A stretch of DNA of 64,000 nucleotides from VFMC01 sp046331225 (GTDB lineage: Bacteria > Actinomycetota > Acidimicrobiia > Acidimicrobiales > Ilumatobacteraceae): positions 124,001 through 188,000 of the forward strand of contig JAXLRF010000010.1 of assembly GCA_046331225.1 (NCBI GenBank), written 5' to 3'. Below, one piece after another: positions 8,216-16,600 of this stretch. The first letter of the stretch is position 1. The number at the start of each line of letters is the position of its first letter. The notes beneath the pieces were generated by a model. It was not told the DNA's origin, made no database searches, and was given only the letters and a program-made list of their open reading frames with translations. Position numbers and translations under genes: made by a program.

Positions 8216-8713
8216 TCAGCTGCCGGCCTCGAGCTCGGCCGCGAGGTCGCGGATGCCCTGCTCGTCGAGGGCGCCGCTGTGCACCGAGACGATGTCGCCG
8301 TCCGCGTCGAGCACGAACGTGGCGGGCAGGCCGGTGACCTTGAGCGCATTCGTGAGTTCGCCGTCCGGGTCGAGGTACTGGTCGAAGGTGACCCCGACCT
8401 CGTCGAGGAACTCCTTGGCCGCGTCGCCCGCGTCGCCCTGGTTGACACCCACGAACCGGACGTCGGTGATCTCGCCCGACACCGTCTCGAACGCCGGCAT
8501 CTCGCGGCGGCAGGGGCCGCACCAGGTGGCCCAGAGGTTGACGATCGCCGGACCGTCGAGCGAGCTCGCGTCGACCGTGGCCCCCGACCGCACGTCGGTG
8601 AGCTCGATCGCCGGGAGCCTGGACGCGTCGGAGCCCTCCGACCCGCAGCCGGCGAGGCCGACGGCGAGTGGGAGGGCGGCGACGAGGGTCAGCGCGCGAT
8701 GGGAGCGCGTCAT
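8216..8713 (-). CDS. TlpA/ResA-like thioredoxin-fold lipoprotein
   Basis: 165-residue lipoprotein (lipobox LAGC, Cys23) with a thioredoxin fold facing the outside of the membrane. The active site WCGPC has Cys65 and Cys68, followed by the RREMP helix, and the cis-Pro loop is GLPATFVLD. Relatives keep the cysteines of SCO1, CuA or apocytochrome c reduced, which fits the neighbours: SCO1, PCu(A)C and a haem lipoprotein. ATG 8713 has a good site AAGGAG seven bases upstream. It is 31 bases downstream of the PCu(A)C gene on the same strand, probably one operon. Confidence 0.88.
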   Translation of the reverse strand: MTRSHRALTLVAALPLAVGLAGCGSEGSDASRLPAIELTDVRSGATVDASSLDGPAIVNLWATWCGPCRREMPAFETVSGEITDVRFVGVNQGDAGDAAKEFLDEVGVTFDQYLDPDGELTNALKVTGLPATFVLDADGDIVSVHSGALDEQGIRDLAAELEAGS

Positions 8714-8744
8714 CGTTCTCCTTCGAGGTGTTCGGACCCGCCGA

Positions 8745-9326
8745 TCACGGTGCGTCTTCGCGCACCTCGACCGACACGTCCTGGGTGGAGCCGCTCTGGA
8801 AGCGGAGCGTGAGGGTGAAGGTCTGGCCGATCTCGAGCGGCTTGGCCAGCTCCATCAGCATGATGTGGTACCCGCCGGGGGCGAGGGCGACGGCCTGACC
8901 GGCGGGCAGCGCGATCTTGTCGACCTGCTGCATCTGCATCGCCCCCATGCCGGCCATGGTGGTCGCGGTCATGCCCTCGGCGGTGGTGTCCGACATCGCC
9001 ATGGTGGTGTCCGACATCGCCATGGTGGTGTCGGAGCCGCCCTCGGCCATGACGGTCTCGTGCATCTGGGCCTCGCCCGCGATCGACGGATCGACGTCGA
9101 CGCCCACGAGTGCGTCGTCGGCCGATGACGTGATGGTCATGTAGGCGGCGCCGGCCGTGGCCATCGCCGGACTGTTGCGGGCCCAGATGCCCTCGACCTT
9201 GATCGAGGCGGTGGCGGGGGCGGCGGTCGTGGTGGCCGCTTCGTCGGTATCGTCTCCGCATGCCGCCAAGACGAGTGAGGCCGTGCCGAGGGCGACGGCG
9301 GCGGTGAGGAAGGTACGACGGTTCAT
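8745..9326 (-). CDS. PCu(A)C copper chaperone with Met-rich insert
   Basis: 193-residue lipoprotein (lipobox LAAC, Cys23) of the PCu(A)C family, which carries Cu(I) to SCO or to CuA outside the membrane. The family ligands are visible as QMHETV (Met88, His89) and GGYHIMLMEL (His154, Met156). Between them lies an insert of about 40 residues with repeated SDTTMAM units and many Met residues (AGMGAMQMQQ), which could bind further Cu(I). The insert is encoded by a 21-base tandem repeat. ATG 9326 has AGGAG upstream. It is followed by the TlpA gene and is divergent from a His-rich membrane protein. Confidence 0.85.
   Translation of the reverse strand: MNRRTFLTAAVALGTASLVLAACGDDTDEAATTTAAPATASIKVEGIWARNSPAMATAGAAYMTITSSADDALVGVDVDPSIAGEAQMHETVMAEGGSDTTMAMSDTTMAMSDTTAEGMTATTMAGMGAMQMQQVDKIALPAGQAVALAPGGYHIMLMELAKPLEIGQTFTLTLRFQSGSTQDVSVEVREDAP
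8980..9033 (-). repeat. 21-base tandem repeat inside the PCu(A)C gene
   Basis: Two 21-base units (8980-9000 and 9001-9021, differing at the first two bases) and a partial third encode the repeated SDTTMAM heptads. The unit keeps the reading frame, so copy number could vary without breaking the gene. Confidence 0.85.
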
Positions 9327-9451
9327 GCTGTTGCTCCTGAGCTCGGGGGCGTCGTGTTGAAGGTCGTCCTGTGAGGCACCACGGTTCCGTGCTCGGTGTC
9401 ACACGGTCGGGCAGAACTGCACGCATGGTGCCCGTTCGTCGCCCCCACCGT

Positions 9452-10519
9452 ATGGGCAGCTGGTCCCGCGAGGGGGGGACCAAAGTCACCCCCGGGGGTA
9501 TCCGTCGCGCCGGAGCGCAGGCGCTCCGCACCCTGCTCGTGGCGCTGACCGCGACGATGGCGATCGGTCCGACGGTCGCCTTCGCCGATCCGCCGCGTCC
9601 CACCGACTACCGCAGCGAGATCGTCTCGATCACCCCCGAGGTCGACGGCGTGACCGCCCGCATCGTCGGTGGCGACGCGTTCATCGAGCTCGCCGCGCCC
9701 GGCAAGGCCGTGACGATCGGCGGCTACCAGGGCGAGCCGTACCTGCGCTTCGACGTCGACGGTTCGATCTGGGAGAACCGGCGCTCGCCCGCGCACTACC
9801 TGAACCAGGACCGCTACTCGCAGACCGAGGTGCCGCCCGAGGCGAGCGTCGACGCCGAGCCCGACTGGCACCGGGTGGGCAGCGGCGGCAGCTACACGTG
9901 GCACGACCACCGCACGCACTGGATGCAGACCACACCACCGTTCGGGCTCGGCCCCGGTGACGAGATCCTCGACACGGTCATCCCGATCACCGTCGACGGG
10001 CAGCCCGTCGAGGTCCGGGTGCGTTCGGTGTGGATGCCGGCGCCGTCGAACGTGCCGTGGGTGATCGCCGCTGCGGTCGCCGCGCTGATGGGCCTCGCAC
10101 TGGTGCAGGTCGCGAGGTCACGACCCCGGCTCGTCGTGATCGTCGCGGTTGCTCTGTCGGCCGTCGCGCTGGTGATCGGGGCCTGGCAGACGTGGTCGTT
10201 GCCGAGCGAGACCGGTCCGCCACCGGCCCACTGGGCGCTGCCGCTGTCGGCCACCGTGCTGGCACTCGTCGGCGCCGCATGGCCGCGCTGGTCGGTGTTC
10301 GCCCTGCGCGCTCTCGCGCTGGTGGCGGCGGTGCAACTGCTGGTGTGGGCCGTCGTGCGTCGCGACGTGCTCGACCACGCGATCCTGCCCACCGATGCGC
10401 CGTTCTGGCTCGACCGGGCGGTCACCGCCGGCGTCGGCGTGCTCGCCGCCGTGTGCGCGCTGGTGTCGGTCACGGCGATCGTCCGGCTGATGCAGCCGGT
10501 GGCCGCTCAGCCCGACTGA
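9452..10519 (+). CDS. Membrane protein with His-rich extracellular domain, four C-terminal helices
   Basis: Not assigned to a named family. It has a signal-peptide-like start (RRAGAQALRTLLVALTATM, cleavage after AFA), an extracellular domain of about 160 residues containing YTWHDHRTHWM, and then four hydrophobic helices in the last 150 residues. The His cluster suggests a metal site. This and the setting among SCO1, PCu(A)C, TlpA and a cytochrome c suggest a copper or haem role, by inference only. The start is uncertain: ATG 9452 and ATG 9425 both lack a good ribosome site. The gene overlaps the convergent cytochrome gene by 13 bases. Confidence 0.65.
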   Translation: MGSWSREGGTKVTPGGIRRAGAQALRTLLVALTATMAIGPTVAFADPPRPTDYRSEIVSITPEVDGVTARIVGGDAFIELAAPGKAVTIGGYQGEPYLRFDVDGSIWENRRSPAHYLNQDRYSQTEVPPEASVDAEPDWHRVGSGGSYTWHDHRTHWMQTTPPFGLGPGDEILDTVIPITVDGQPVEVRVRSVWMPAPSNVPWVIAAAVAALMGLALVQVARSRPRLVVIVAVALSAVALVIGAWQTWSLPSETGPPPAHWALPLSATVLALVGAAWPRWSVFALRALALVAAVQLLVWAVVRRDVLDHAILPTDAPFWLDRAVTAGVGVLAAVCALVSVTAIVRLMQPVAAQPD

Positions 10520-10902
10520 CGACCGAGCGACTCGATGAACGCCACCACGGCGGCCACCTGGGCGTCGCTCAGCGCGTTCTTGGGCATCACGATCTGGTAG
10601 CCCTGCACCTTCTCGGCCTGCGGGTCGGTGATCGCCTTGGTGAGGTACGCCGTGTCGGCGACGGCGGTGGTGCCGTCGTCGAAGGTGACGGTCTTGCCGG
10701 CCAGGCCGATCCACGTGGGGGCGATGCCGCCTTCGTAGTTCTTGCCGTGACAGGCCTGGCAGCCGTTCTGCGCAGCCACCTGCTGGCCCTGCGAGACGAG
10801 GTCGTTCGGGTTGCCGGTGTTGGTCGACTCCTGGTTGCCGCACCCGGCGAACAGGGCGACGGCCAGGGCCACACCACCGATCGGGGCGAGGGCGCGGCGC
10901 AC
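10507..10902 (-). CDS. Lipoprotein cytochrome c (single haem)
   Basis: 131-residue lipoprotein (lipobox ending at Cys21) with one c-type haem. The haem motif CQACH is at 48-52 and the axial methionine is probably Met106 in IVMPKNALS, giving a class I cytochrome like the small c domains fused to oxidase subunit II. The segment before the methionine (KAITDPQAEKVQGY) also matches such domains. It would pass electrons on the outer face of the membrane. GTG 10902 follows the sigma factor stop by two bases, so both are in one operon. It overlaps the convergent membrane protein gene by 13 bases. Confidence 0.88.
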   Translation of the reverse strand: MRRALAPIGGVALAVALFAGCGNQESTNTGNPNDLVSQGQQVAAQNGCQACHGKNYEGGIAPTWIGLAGKTVTFDDGTTAVADTAYLTKAITDPQAEKVQGYQIVMPKNALSDAQVAAVVAFIESLGRQSG

Positions 10903-10904
10903 GG

Positions 10905-11459
10905 TCAGACGGCCTCTGCCGCCCGCAGGGCGTCGAGCAGGTCGAGGCGGGCTCGGGCCACGCGCGAACGGATCGTGCCGATCGGGCAGCCGACGACGTC
11001 GGCGGCCTCCTCGTACGAGAGCCCCACCACCTGGGTGAGCACGAAGGCCTCCTGGCGCTCGGGACCGAGTGCGCGGACGAACTCGTCGATACCGCCACCG
11101 AGCGCCGCCGACGGCGCGAGGCCGTCGTCGAGGTCGCGAGGCTGCACGCGGGTGATGCGGTCGACCAGCCGGCGCTGCCGCGTACGGCGGCGCACGTGGT
11201 CGGCACACACGTGGCGGCCGATCGACAGGATCCAGGCCTGCACCGGGGCGTCGCCGCGGAACGAGTCGAGCGACCGGAACGCACGCAGGTAGGTCTCCTG
11301 CACCAGGTCGTCCTCCTCGCCCGCCGAGCCGAGCGCCGAGCACAGCCGCCAGACGGCCGGCTGGGTGCGGCGGACGAGCTCGCGAACCGCGTGATCGTCG
11401 CCCTCACGGGCGGCGTCCAACAACGCACGGAGCTCGTCGACGGGAGGCACGGGAGCCAC
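10905..11459 (-). CDS. ECF-type RNA polymerase sigma factor
   Basis: About 184 residues with both ECF domains and nothing else. Region 2 spans about 25-95 with DLVQETYLRAFRSLDSFRG and the DNA-melting helix AWILSIGRHVCADHVR. Region 4 spans about 125-178 with the helix-turn-helix GLSYEEAADVVGCPIGTIRS. GTG 11459 is chosen; GTG 11477 and GTG 11450 are in frame. It is co-transcribed with the cytochrome c gene and divergent from a zinc-finger membrane protein that is a natural anti-sigma candidate. It therefore probably controls the copper/redox cluster, an inference from position. Confidence 0.9.
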   Translation of the reverse strand: MAPVPPVDELRALLDAAREGDDHAVRELVRRTQPAVWRLCSALGSAGEEDDLVQETYLRAFRSLDSFRGDAPVQAWILSIGRHVCADHVRRRTRQRRLVDRITRVQPRDLDDGLAPSAALGGGIDEFVRALGPERQEAFVLTQVVGLSYEEAADVVGCPIGTIRSRVARARLDLLDALRAAEAV

Positions 11460-11500
11460 GATGGCAGGTCGGTGCACGTCGGGACAACCACCCCCGCCGG

Positions 11501-11531
11501 TTTCGGGACCGTCGGCGAGGCTTTCGGGACC
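11501..11531. repeat. Direct repeat TTTCGGGACC x2 in sigma/anti-sigma spacer
   Basis: The ten bases TTTCGGGACC occur at 11501-11510 and 11522-11531, 21 bases apart (two helical turns), in the 138-base spacer between the divergent sigma factor and zinc-finger genes. It could be a regulator site; no known site is recognised. Confidence 0.5.
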
Positions 11532-11597
11532 AAGGTCCTCCCGTTCGCGGGACGGTCGGCGGGAACTCGCACGCCGTGTCGGACGACTTGGTGCACG

Positions 11598-12278
11598 ATG
11601 GCCGAGATGGATGGCATGGACTGCGAGCACTGGCAGACGGCGATCTCGGCGCGCGCCGACGGCGAGGACCCCGGCGTGACCGAGCGGCTGCTCGACGCCC
11701 ACCTGGCGACGTGCCCGTCGTGCCGGTCGTTCGCGGCGGCGATCGACGGCAGCCGCCGGCGGCTGGTCGTGCAGCCCGCACCGGTGATGCCCGACCTGTC
11801 GCACCAGGTGTCGAAGCTCAACGCCGTGGCCGACCGTGCGAGCCGGTGGGGTGTGGTGCGGGCGCTGCTGCTCGTGGTGGCGGCCGAGGTGATCGTGCTG
11901 TCGGCGCCGTCGTTGTTCGACAGCGCCAACCACGACGGTCGCCACCTGGGCGCGTTCTCGGTGTCGTACGGCGTGGCGCTCGCCGTGGTGGCCGTGCGTC
12001 CCGCACGAGCGCGCACGGTGCTGCCGGTGTCGATGGTGCTGGCCGGCGCGCTCACCATCACCGCGTTGGTCGATCTGGCCCGCGGCGTGGTGCCGCTCGT
12101 GAACGAGGCGACGCACCTGCCCGAGCTGCTGTCGGTGCTGCTGGTGTGGTTGCTCACCGTGCCGCCGCCGCGGCGCGACCGGACGGTCGCCCCGAGCGAC
12201 GCACGCCCGTCGTCGGGCGCGCCGGCGTTGCGCGTGGTGCGCGACGACGGCGACGACGCCGGCCGCCACGCGGTCTGA
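11598..12278 (+). CDS. Zinc-finger (zf-HC2) membrane protein, putative anti-sigma factor
   Basis: 226-residue protein with an N-terminal ZAS-type zinc finger: Cys9, His11 region, then His35, Cys39 and Cys42 in the HxxxCxxC pattern (HLATCPSC). After it come about four hydrophobic helices between residues 85 and 185 and a polar tail. ZAS proteins hold ECF sigma factors at the membrane until a signal is sensed, and this gene lies head to head with an ECF sigma gene. Anti-sigma genes usually sit in the same operon as their sigma, so the divergent layout is slightly unusual. ATG 11598, 11607 and 11616 are all in frame. Confidence 0.75.
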   Translation: MAEMDGMDCEHWQTAISARADGEDPGVTERLLDAHLATCPSCRSFAAAIDGSRRRLVVQPAPVMPDLSHQVSKLNAVADRASRWGVVRALLLVVAAEVIVLSAPSLFDSANHDGRHLGAFSVSYGVALAVVAVRPARARTVLPVSMVLAGALTITALVDLARGVVPLVNEATHLPELLSVLLVWLLTVPPPRRDRTVAPSDARPSSGAPALRVVRDDGDDAGRHAV

Positions 12279-12303
12279 ACGCCCGCTGCCGGTCAGCTGC
12301 CGG

Positions 12304-13518
12304 TCAGCTGCGCGGCACCTTGCTCCAGGGCAGGTCCTTGTCGACACGGGGCTCGCCCGGCAGGCCGAGCACCTGCTCGCCGAGGATGTTGCGCATGATC
12401 TCGCTGGTGCCACCCTCGATCGAGTTGGCACGTGCGCGCAGGAACGAGTGGCGGATGCCGTGCTCCATGCCGTCGACCGACAGGTTCTCGGGGCGGCGGA
12501 ACGTGTAGTCGTAGCCCACGAGCGCGTCGGCGCCGAGCAGGTCGATCGAGAACTCGGTGACCTTCTTGTTGAACTCGGCCATCGCCAGCTTGGCGATCGA
12601 CATCTCGGGTCCGGGGTTGCCGGCCTTGGCGCGCTGCGCGGCGCGCAGGTTGGTGAGGCGCTGCGCCTCGCTCGAGCAGTAGAGCTTGACGAGCTGGTCC
12701 TTCAGCGCCGGGCTGCGACGGTCGGCCGGGAGGTCGTTCCAGATGCCGAGCGCGACGTCGATCGGGCCCTTGCGGCGGGCGCCGCCGCTGCCGCTGCCGA
12801 TGGCCGACCGCTCGTTCATGAGCGTGGTGAGCGCCACGCGCCAGCCCTCACCCACGTCGCCGATGCGGTGCGCGTCGGGCACGCGGGCATCGGTCATGTA
12901 GACCTCGTTGAACTCGGCCTCGCCGGTGATCTGGCGCAGCGGCCGCACCTCGACGCCGGGCGCACGCATGTCGAGTGCGAAGTACGTCATGCCCTTGTGC
13001 TTGGGCTGGTCGGGATCGGTGCGGGCGACGAGCATGCCCCAGTCGCCGAGGTGGGCGAGGGTGTTCCACACCTTCTGTCCGTTGACGATCCACTCGTCGC
13101 CGTCGCGCACCGCGCGGGTGCCGAGGCCGGCGAAGTCGCTGCCGGCGCCCGGCTCGCTGAAGAGCTGGCACCACTTCTCCTCGCCGGTGAACATCGGGCG
13201 CAGGAAGCGCCGCTTCACCTCGTCGCTGCCGTGGGTGACGATCGTCGGGCCGGCGAGGGCGATGAAGAACGTGGCGGGGTCCTGCGGCGCGGCGCCGGCC
13301 TTGCGGCAGCGCTCCTCGACCAGCTTGTTGAGCTCGGGCCGGGCGCCGAGGCCACCGTGGCCCTCGGGGAAGTGCACCCACGCCAGGCCCGCGTCGAACC
13401 GGGCACCGCGGAACGTGCGGTCGTCGACCGTCTTCGGGTCGTGCGTGCGCAGCAGTTCGTCGAGCGCGGCCTCCACGCGGGCGCGATCGGCGTCGAGTCG
13501 GGTGCTGGTGTCGGTCAT
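12304..13518 (-). CDS. Acyl-CoA dehydrogenase
   Basis: 404-residue FAD enzyme that would form the 2,3 double bond in an acyl-CoA. It has the family blocks QLFSEPGAGSDFAGL (substrate/FAD binding), VNGQKVWNTLAHLGDWGMLV, and the C-terminal RANSIEGGTSEIMRNILGEQ. ATG 13518 has a CAGACT box ending six bases upstream. An 11-base tandem duplication (12285-12306) spans the stop codon. The closing LGLPGEPRVDKD block is shared with the broken acyl-CoA dehydrogenase at 43754-45068, so the two are paralogues. Chain specificity cannot be read; relatives act on long or branched chains, or on sterol side chains. Confidence 0.92.
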   Translation of the reverse strand: MTDTSTRLDADRARVEAALDELLRTHDPKTVDDRTFRGARFDAGLAWVHFPEGHGGLGARPELNKLVEERCRKAGAAPQDPATFFIALAGPTIVTHGSDEVKRRFLRPMFTGEEKWCQLFSEPGAGSDFAGLGTRAVRDGDEWIVNGQKVWNTLAHLGDWGMLVARTDPDQPKHKGMTYFALDMRAPGVEVRPLRQITGEAEFNEVYMTDARVPDAHRIGDVGEGWRVALTTLMNERSAIGSGSGGARRKGPIDVALGIWNDLPADRRSPALKDQLVKLYCSSEAQRLTNLRAAQRAKAGNPGPEMSIAKLAMAEFNKKVTEFSIDLLGADALVGYDYTFRRPENLSVDGMEHGIRHSFLRARANSIEGGTSEIMRNILGEQVLGLPGEPRVDKDLPWSKVPRS

Positions 13519-13612
13519 GTGCGAAGTCTGTCGATCGCCCGACGCCGCGTCCAAGCCGTGCCGACCCGGTCGGGGGTGGCCTCGACGGGGCAGGATCGGT
13601 TCCCGGGATGCT

Positions 13613-13618
13613 ACGGTC
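13613..13618 (+). promoter_or_regulatory. TACGGT -10 box upstream of the secreted propeller gene
   Basis: TACGGT at 13613 would start a transcript near 13626, giving a leader of about 45 bases with a GGAG-type ribosome site before ATG 13671. This is a led transcript, unlike most genes around it. Confidence 0.4.
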
Positions 13619-13670
13619 GAGCCGTTGGGAGGCCTCGGCGGAGGTCGACACGGAGCGGGAGTCGCACCTC

Positions 13671-16600
13671 ATGGCCGATCGGCGCGCACGAACTCGACGG
13701 ACGGCGCTGCTGTCGCTGGCCCTGGTGGCCTCGGCGCTCGGTGTGGTGGTGGCCGGTGTCGGACCGGCCGAGGCGGGTCCCGAGCTGATCGCGAACGCCT
13801 CGGTCGAACAGGTCGATCCCACCGACGCCACGCGTCCGACCGCCTGGGAGGCCGACGCCTGGGGCACGATCACCGCGACGCTCACCCACCCGACGGGCGG
13901 CGGGCACACCGGGTCGCGCTACGCCCGGGTGGCCATCACGGCGCGCACCAGTGGCGACGCCAAGTGGCGCTTCACCCCGGTGGCGATCTCGCCCTCGACG
14001 CTCTACACGTTCAGCGACTGGTACCGGTCGAGCACCTCGACCGAGCTGGTCGCCGAGATCACCTCCACCACCGGCGCCGTGTCGTGGATGTGGCTGCGCA
14101 GCGTGCCCGCGGCCACCGCCTGGACACAGGTGTCGGCCTCGTTCACCACCCCAGCCGGTGCGGCCAGCGTGACCGTGCTGCACCTGCTGCAGGCCGTGGG
14201 CTCGCTCGACACCGACGACAGCTCGCTCAGCATCGGCACCGCCGGCCCCGACACGACGGCTGCGCCGACGACTGCTGCGCCGACGACGACTGCTGCGCCG
14301 ACGACGACTGCTGCGCCGACGACGACTGCTGCGCCGACGACGACTGCTGCGCCGACGACGACTGCTGCGCCGACGACGACTGCTGCGCCGACGACGACTG
14401 CTGCGCCGACGACGACTGCTGCGCCGACGACGACTGCTGCGCCGACGACGACTGCTGCGCCGACGACCACGACGGTCCCGGTCGGTGGCGGGCTCGTCGC
14501 GAACGGCTCGGTCGAGACCGTCGACCCGGCGACGAGCTCGCTGCCGGCGAGCTGGACGCAGGACCGGTGGGGCACCAACACCACCACCTTCACCTACCTG
14601 TCGGGCGACGCCCGCACCGGCAGCCGGTCGACCCGCATCGTGATGAGCGGCTACTCGTCCGGCGACGCCAAGTGGCGGTTCGCCACCGTGCCCGTCACCG
14701 CCAACACGCTGTACACGTTCAGCGACTGGTACCGGGCCACCACGGCGACCCAGCTGGTGGCCGAGGTGACCTCGACCACCGGCACCGTCTCGTGGATCTG
14801 GATCAAGAGCCTCCCGACCGCCACCGCGTGGACCAACGCGACGGGCACCTTCACCACGCCGGCCACCGCGGCTCGGGTCACCGTGCTGCACCTCATCTCG
14901 GCCAACGGCACCCTCGACACCGACGACACGACCCTCTACGCGGGCACGACCCCGCCCGCGAGCACCACCACCACGACCGCCGCGCCGACGACCACCGCGG
15001 CGCCGACGACGACCGCCGCGCCGACGACGACCGCGGCACCGACGACGACCGCGGCACCGACGACGACCGCGGCACCGACGACGACCGCGGCACCGACGAC
15101 GACCGCGGCACCGACGACGACCGCGGCACCGACGACGACCGCGGCACCGACGACGACCGTGCCGGCCGGGGGCAGCGGGTTGGTCGCCAACGGCTCGGTC
15201 GAGACCGTCAACCCGACCAGCTCGGTGCTGCCCACCGGCTGGAGTCAGGCGCGCTGGGGCACCAACACCGCGGTCTTCTCGTACCTGTCGGGGGACGCCC
15301 ACTCGGGCAGCCGCTCGACGCGGGTCGTGATGAGCGGCTACTCGACCGGCGACGCGAAGTGGTACTTCGACAAGGTCGAGGTCACCGGCAGCACGCTCTA
15401 CTCGTTCAGCGACTGGTACCGCGCCACCGCGGCCACACAGCTGGTCGTCGAGGTCGACCTGTCGAACGGCACCACCACGTGGATCTGGCTGAAGAGCCTG
15501 CCGACGGCCACCACGTGGACCAACGCCACGGCGACGTTCACCACGCCGGCCACGGCCGTGCGGCTCAACGTGCTGCACCTCATCTCGGCCAACGGCACGC
15601 TCGACACCGACGACACCCTGCTGTACGCGGGCACCACGCCGCCGGCGAGCACCACCACCACGCCCACGACCGCGGCACCCACCACGTCCGCCGCGCCCAC
15701 CACGTCCGCCGCGCCCACCACGACCGTGGCACCCGGTGCGAGCTCGACGCAGCTGGTGAGCGTCGGGCTCAACAACGCCGCGCCCAACGGCGACTCGTCC
15801 GGTGCGGCGATCAGCGGCAACGGTCGGTACGTGGCGTTCGACTCGACCGCGAGCAACCTCGTGAGCGGCGACACCAACGGCCAGTCCGACGTGTTCGTGC
15901 GCGACCTGCAGACCGGCACCACCACGCGGGTGAGCCTCACCTCGTCGGGCGGTCAGGCCACCAGCGGTTCGTACGAGCCGGCCATCAGCGACGACGGTCG
16001 CTACGTGGTGTTCCACTCCGACGCCGCGCTCACGGCCAACGACGGGGTCGGCCTGCGCGACGTCTACGTCCGCGACACCGTCGCCAACACCACCACGCTC
16101 GTCAGCATCGGTGTCAACACGACCGCGCCGATCGGTGGCCCGTCGACGTGGCCGTCGATCAGCGACGACGGCCGCTGGATCTCGTTCAACTCGTCGGCCA
16201 CCAACCTGGTCAGCGGCGACACCAACGGGCACATCGACGTGTTCGTCCGCGACATGGTGAACAACGTGACCCAGCGCGTCAGCGTGTCGTCGGCCGAGGT
16301 GCAGGGCAGCGGTGGCTTCGGTGCGTTCGACAACCAGATCAGCGGCAACGGGCGGTACGTCGCGTTCACGTCGAACGAGACCAACGTCGTCACCGGGGTC
16401 ACCCTCGACGTCAACGTGCGCGAGGTGTACGTGCGCGACCTGGTGCTCGGCGAGACGGTGCTGGTGTCGAAGAACACCGCCGGGCTCCCGGCCACGGGTG
16501 GCAGCAACGACGACCCGTCGCTCGACACCGACGGCACGTTCATCATGTGGCACTCCACGGCGACCGACCTGATCGCGAGCGACACCAACGGTGCCGAGGA

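Noticed and set aside
12285..12310. Tandem 11-base repeat as a regulatory element
   Set aside because: It spans the stop codon of an acyl-CoA dehydrogenase and is best seen as a small duplication; a stop exists in either copy.
14256..15155. CRISPR-like regularly spaced repeats
   Set aside because: The units are contiguous without unique spacers, stay in frame, and encode a Thr-Ala-Pro linker; no cas genes are near.
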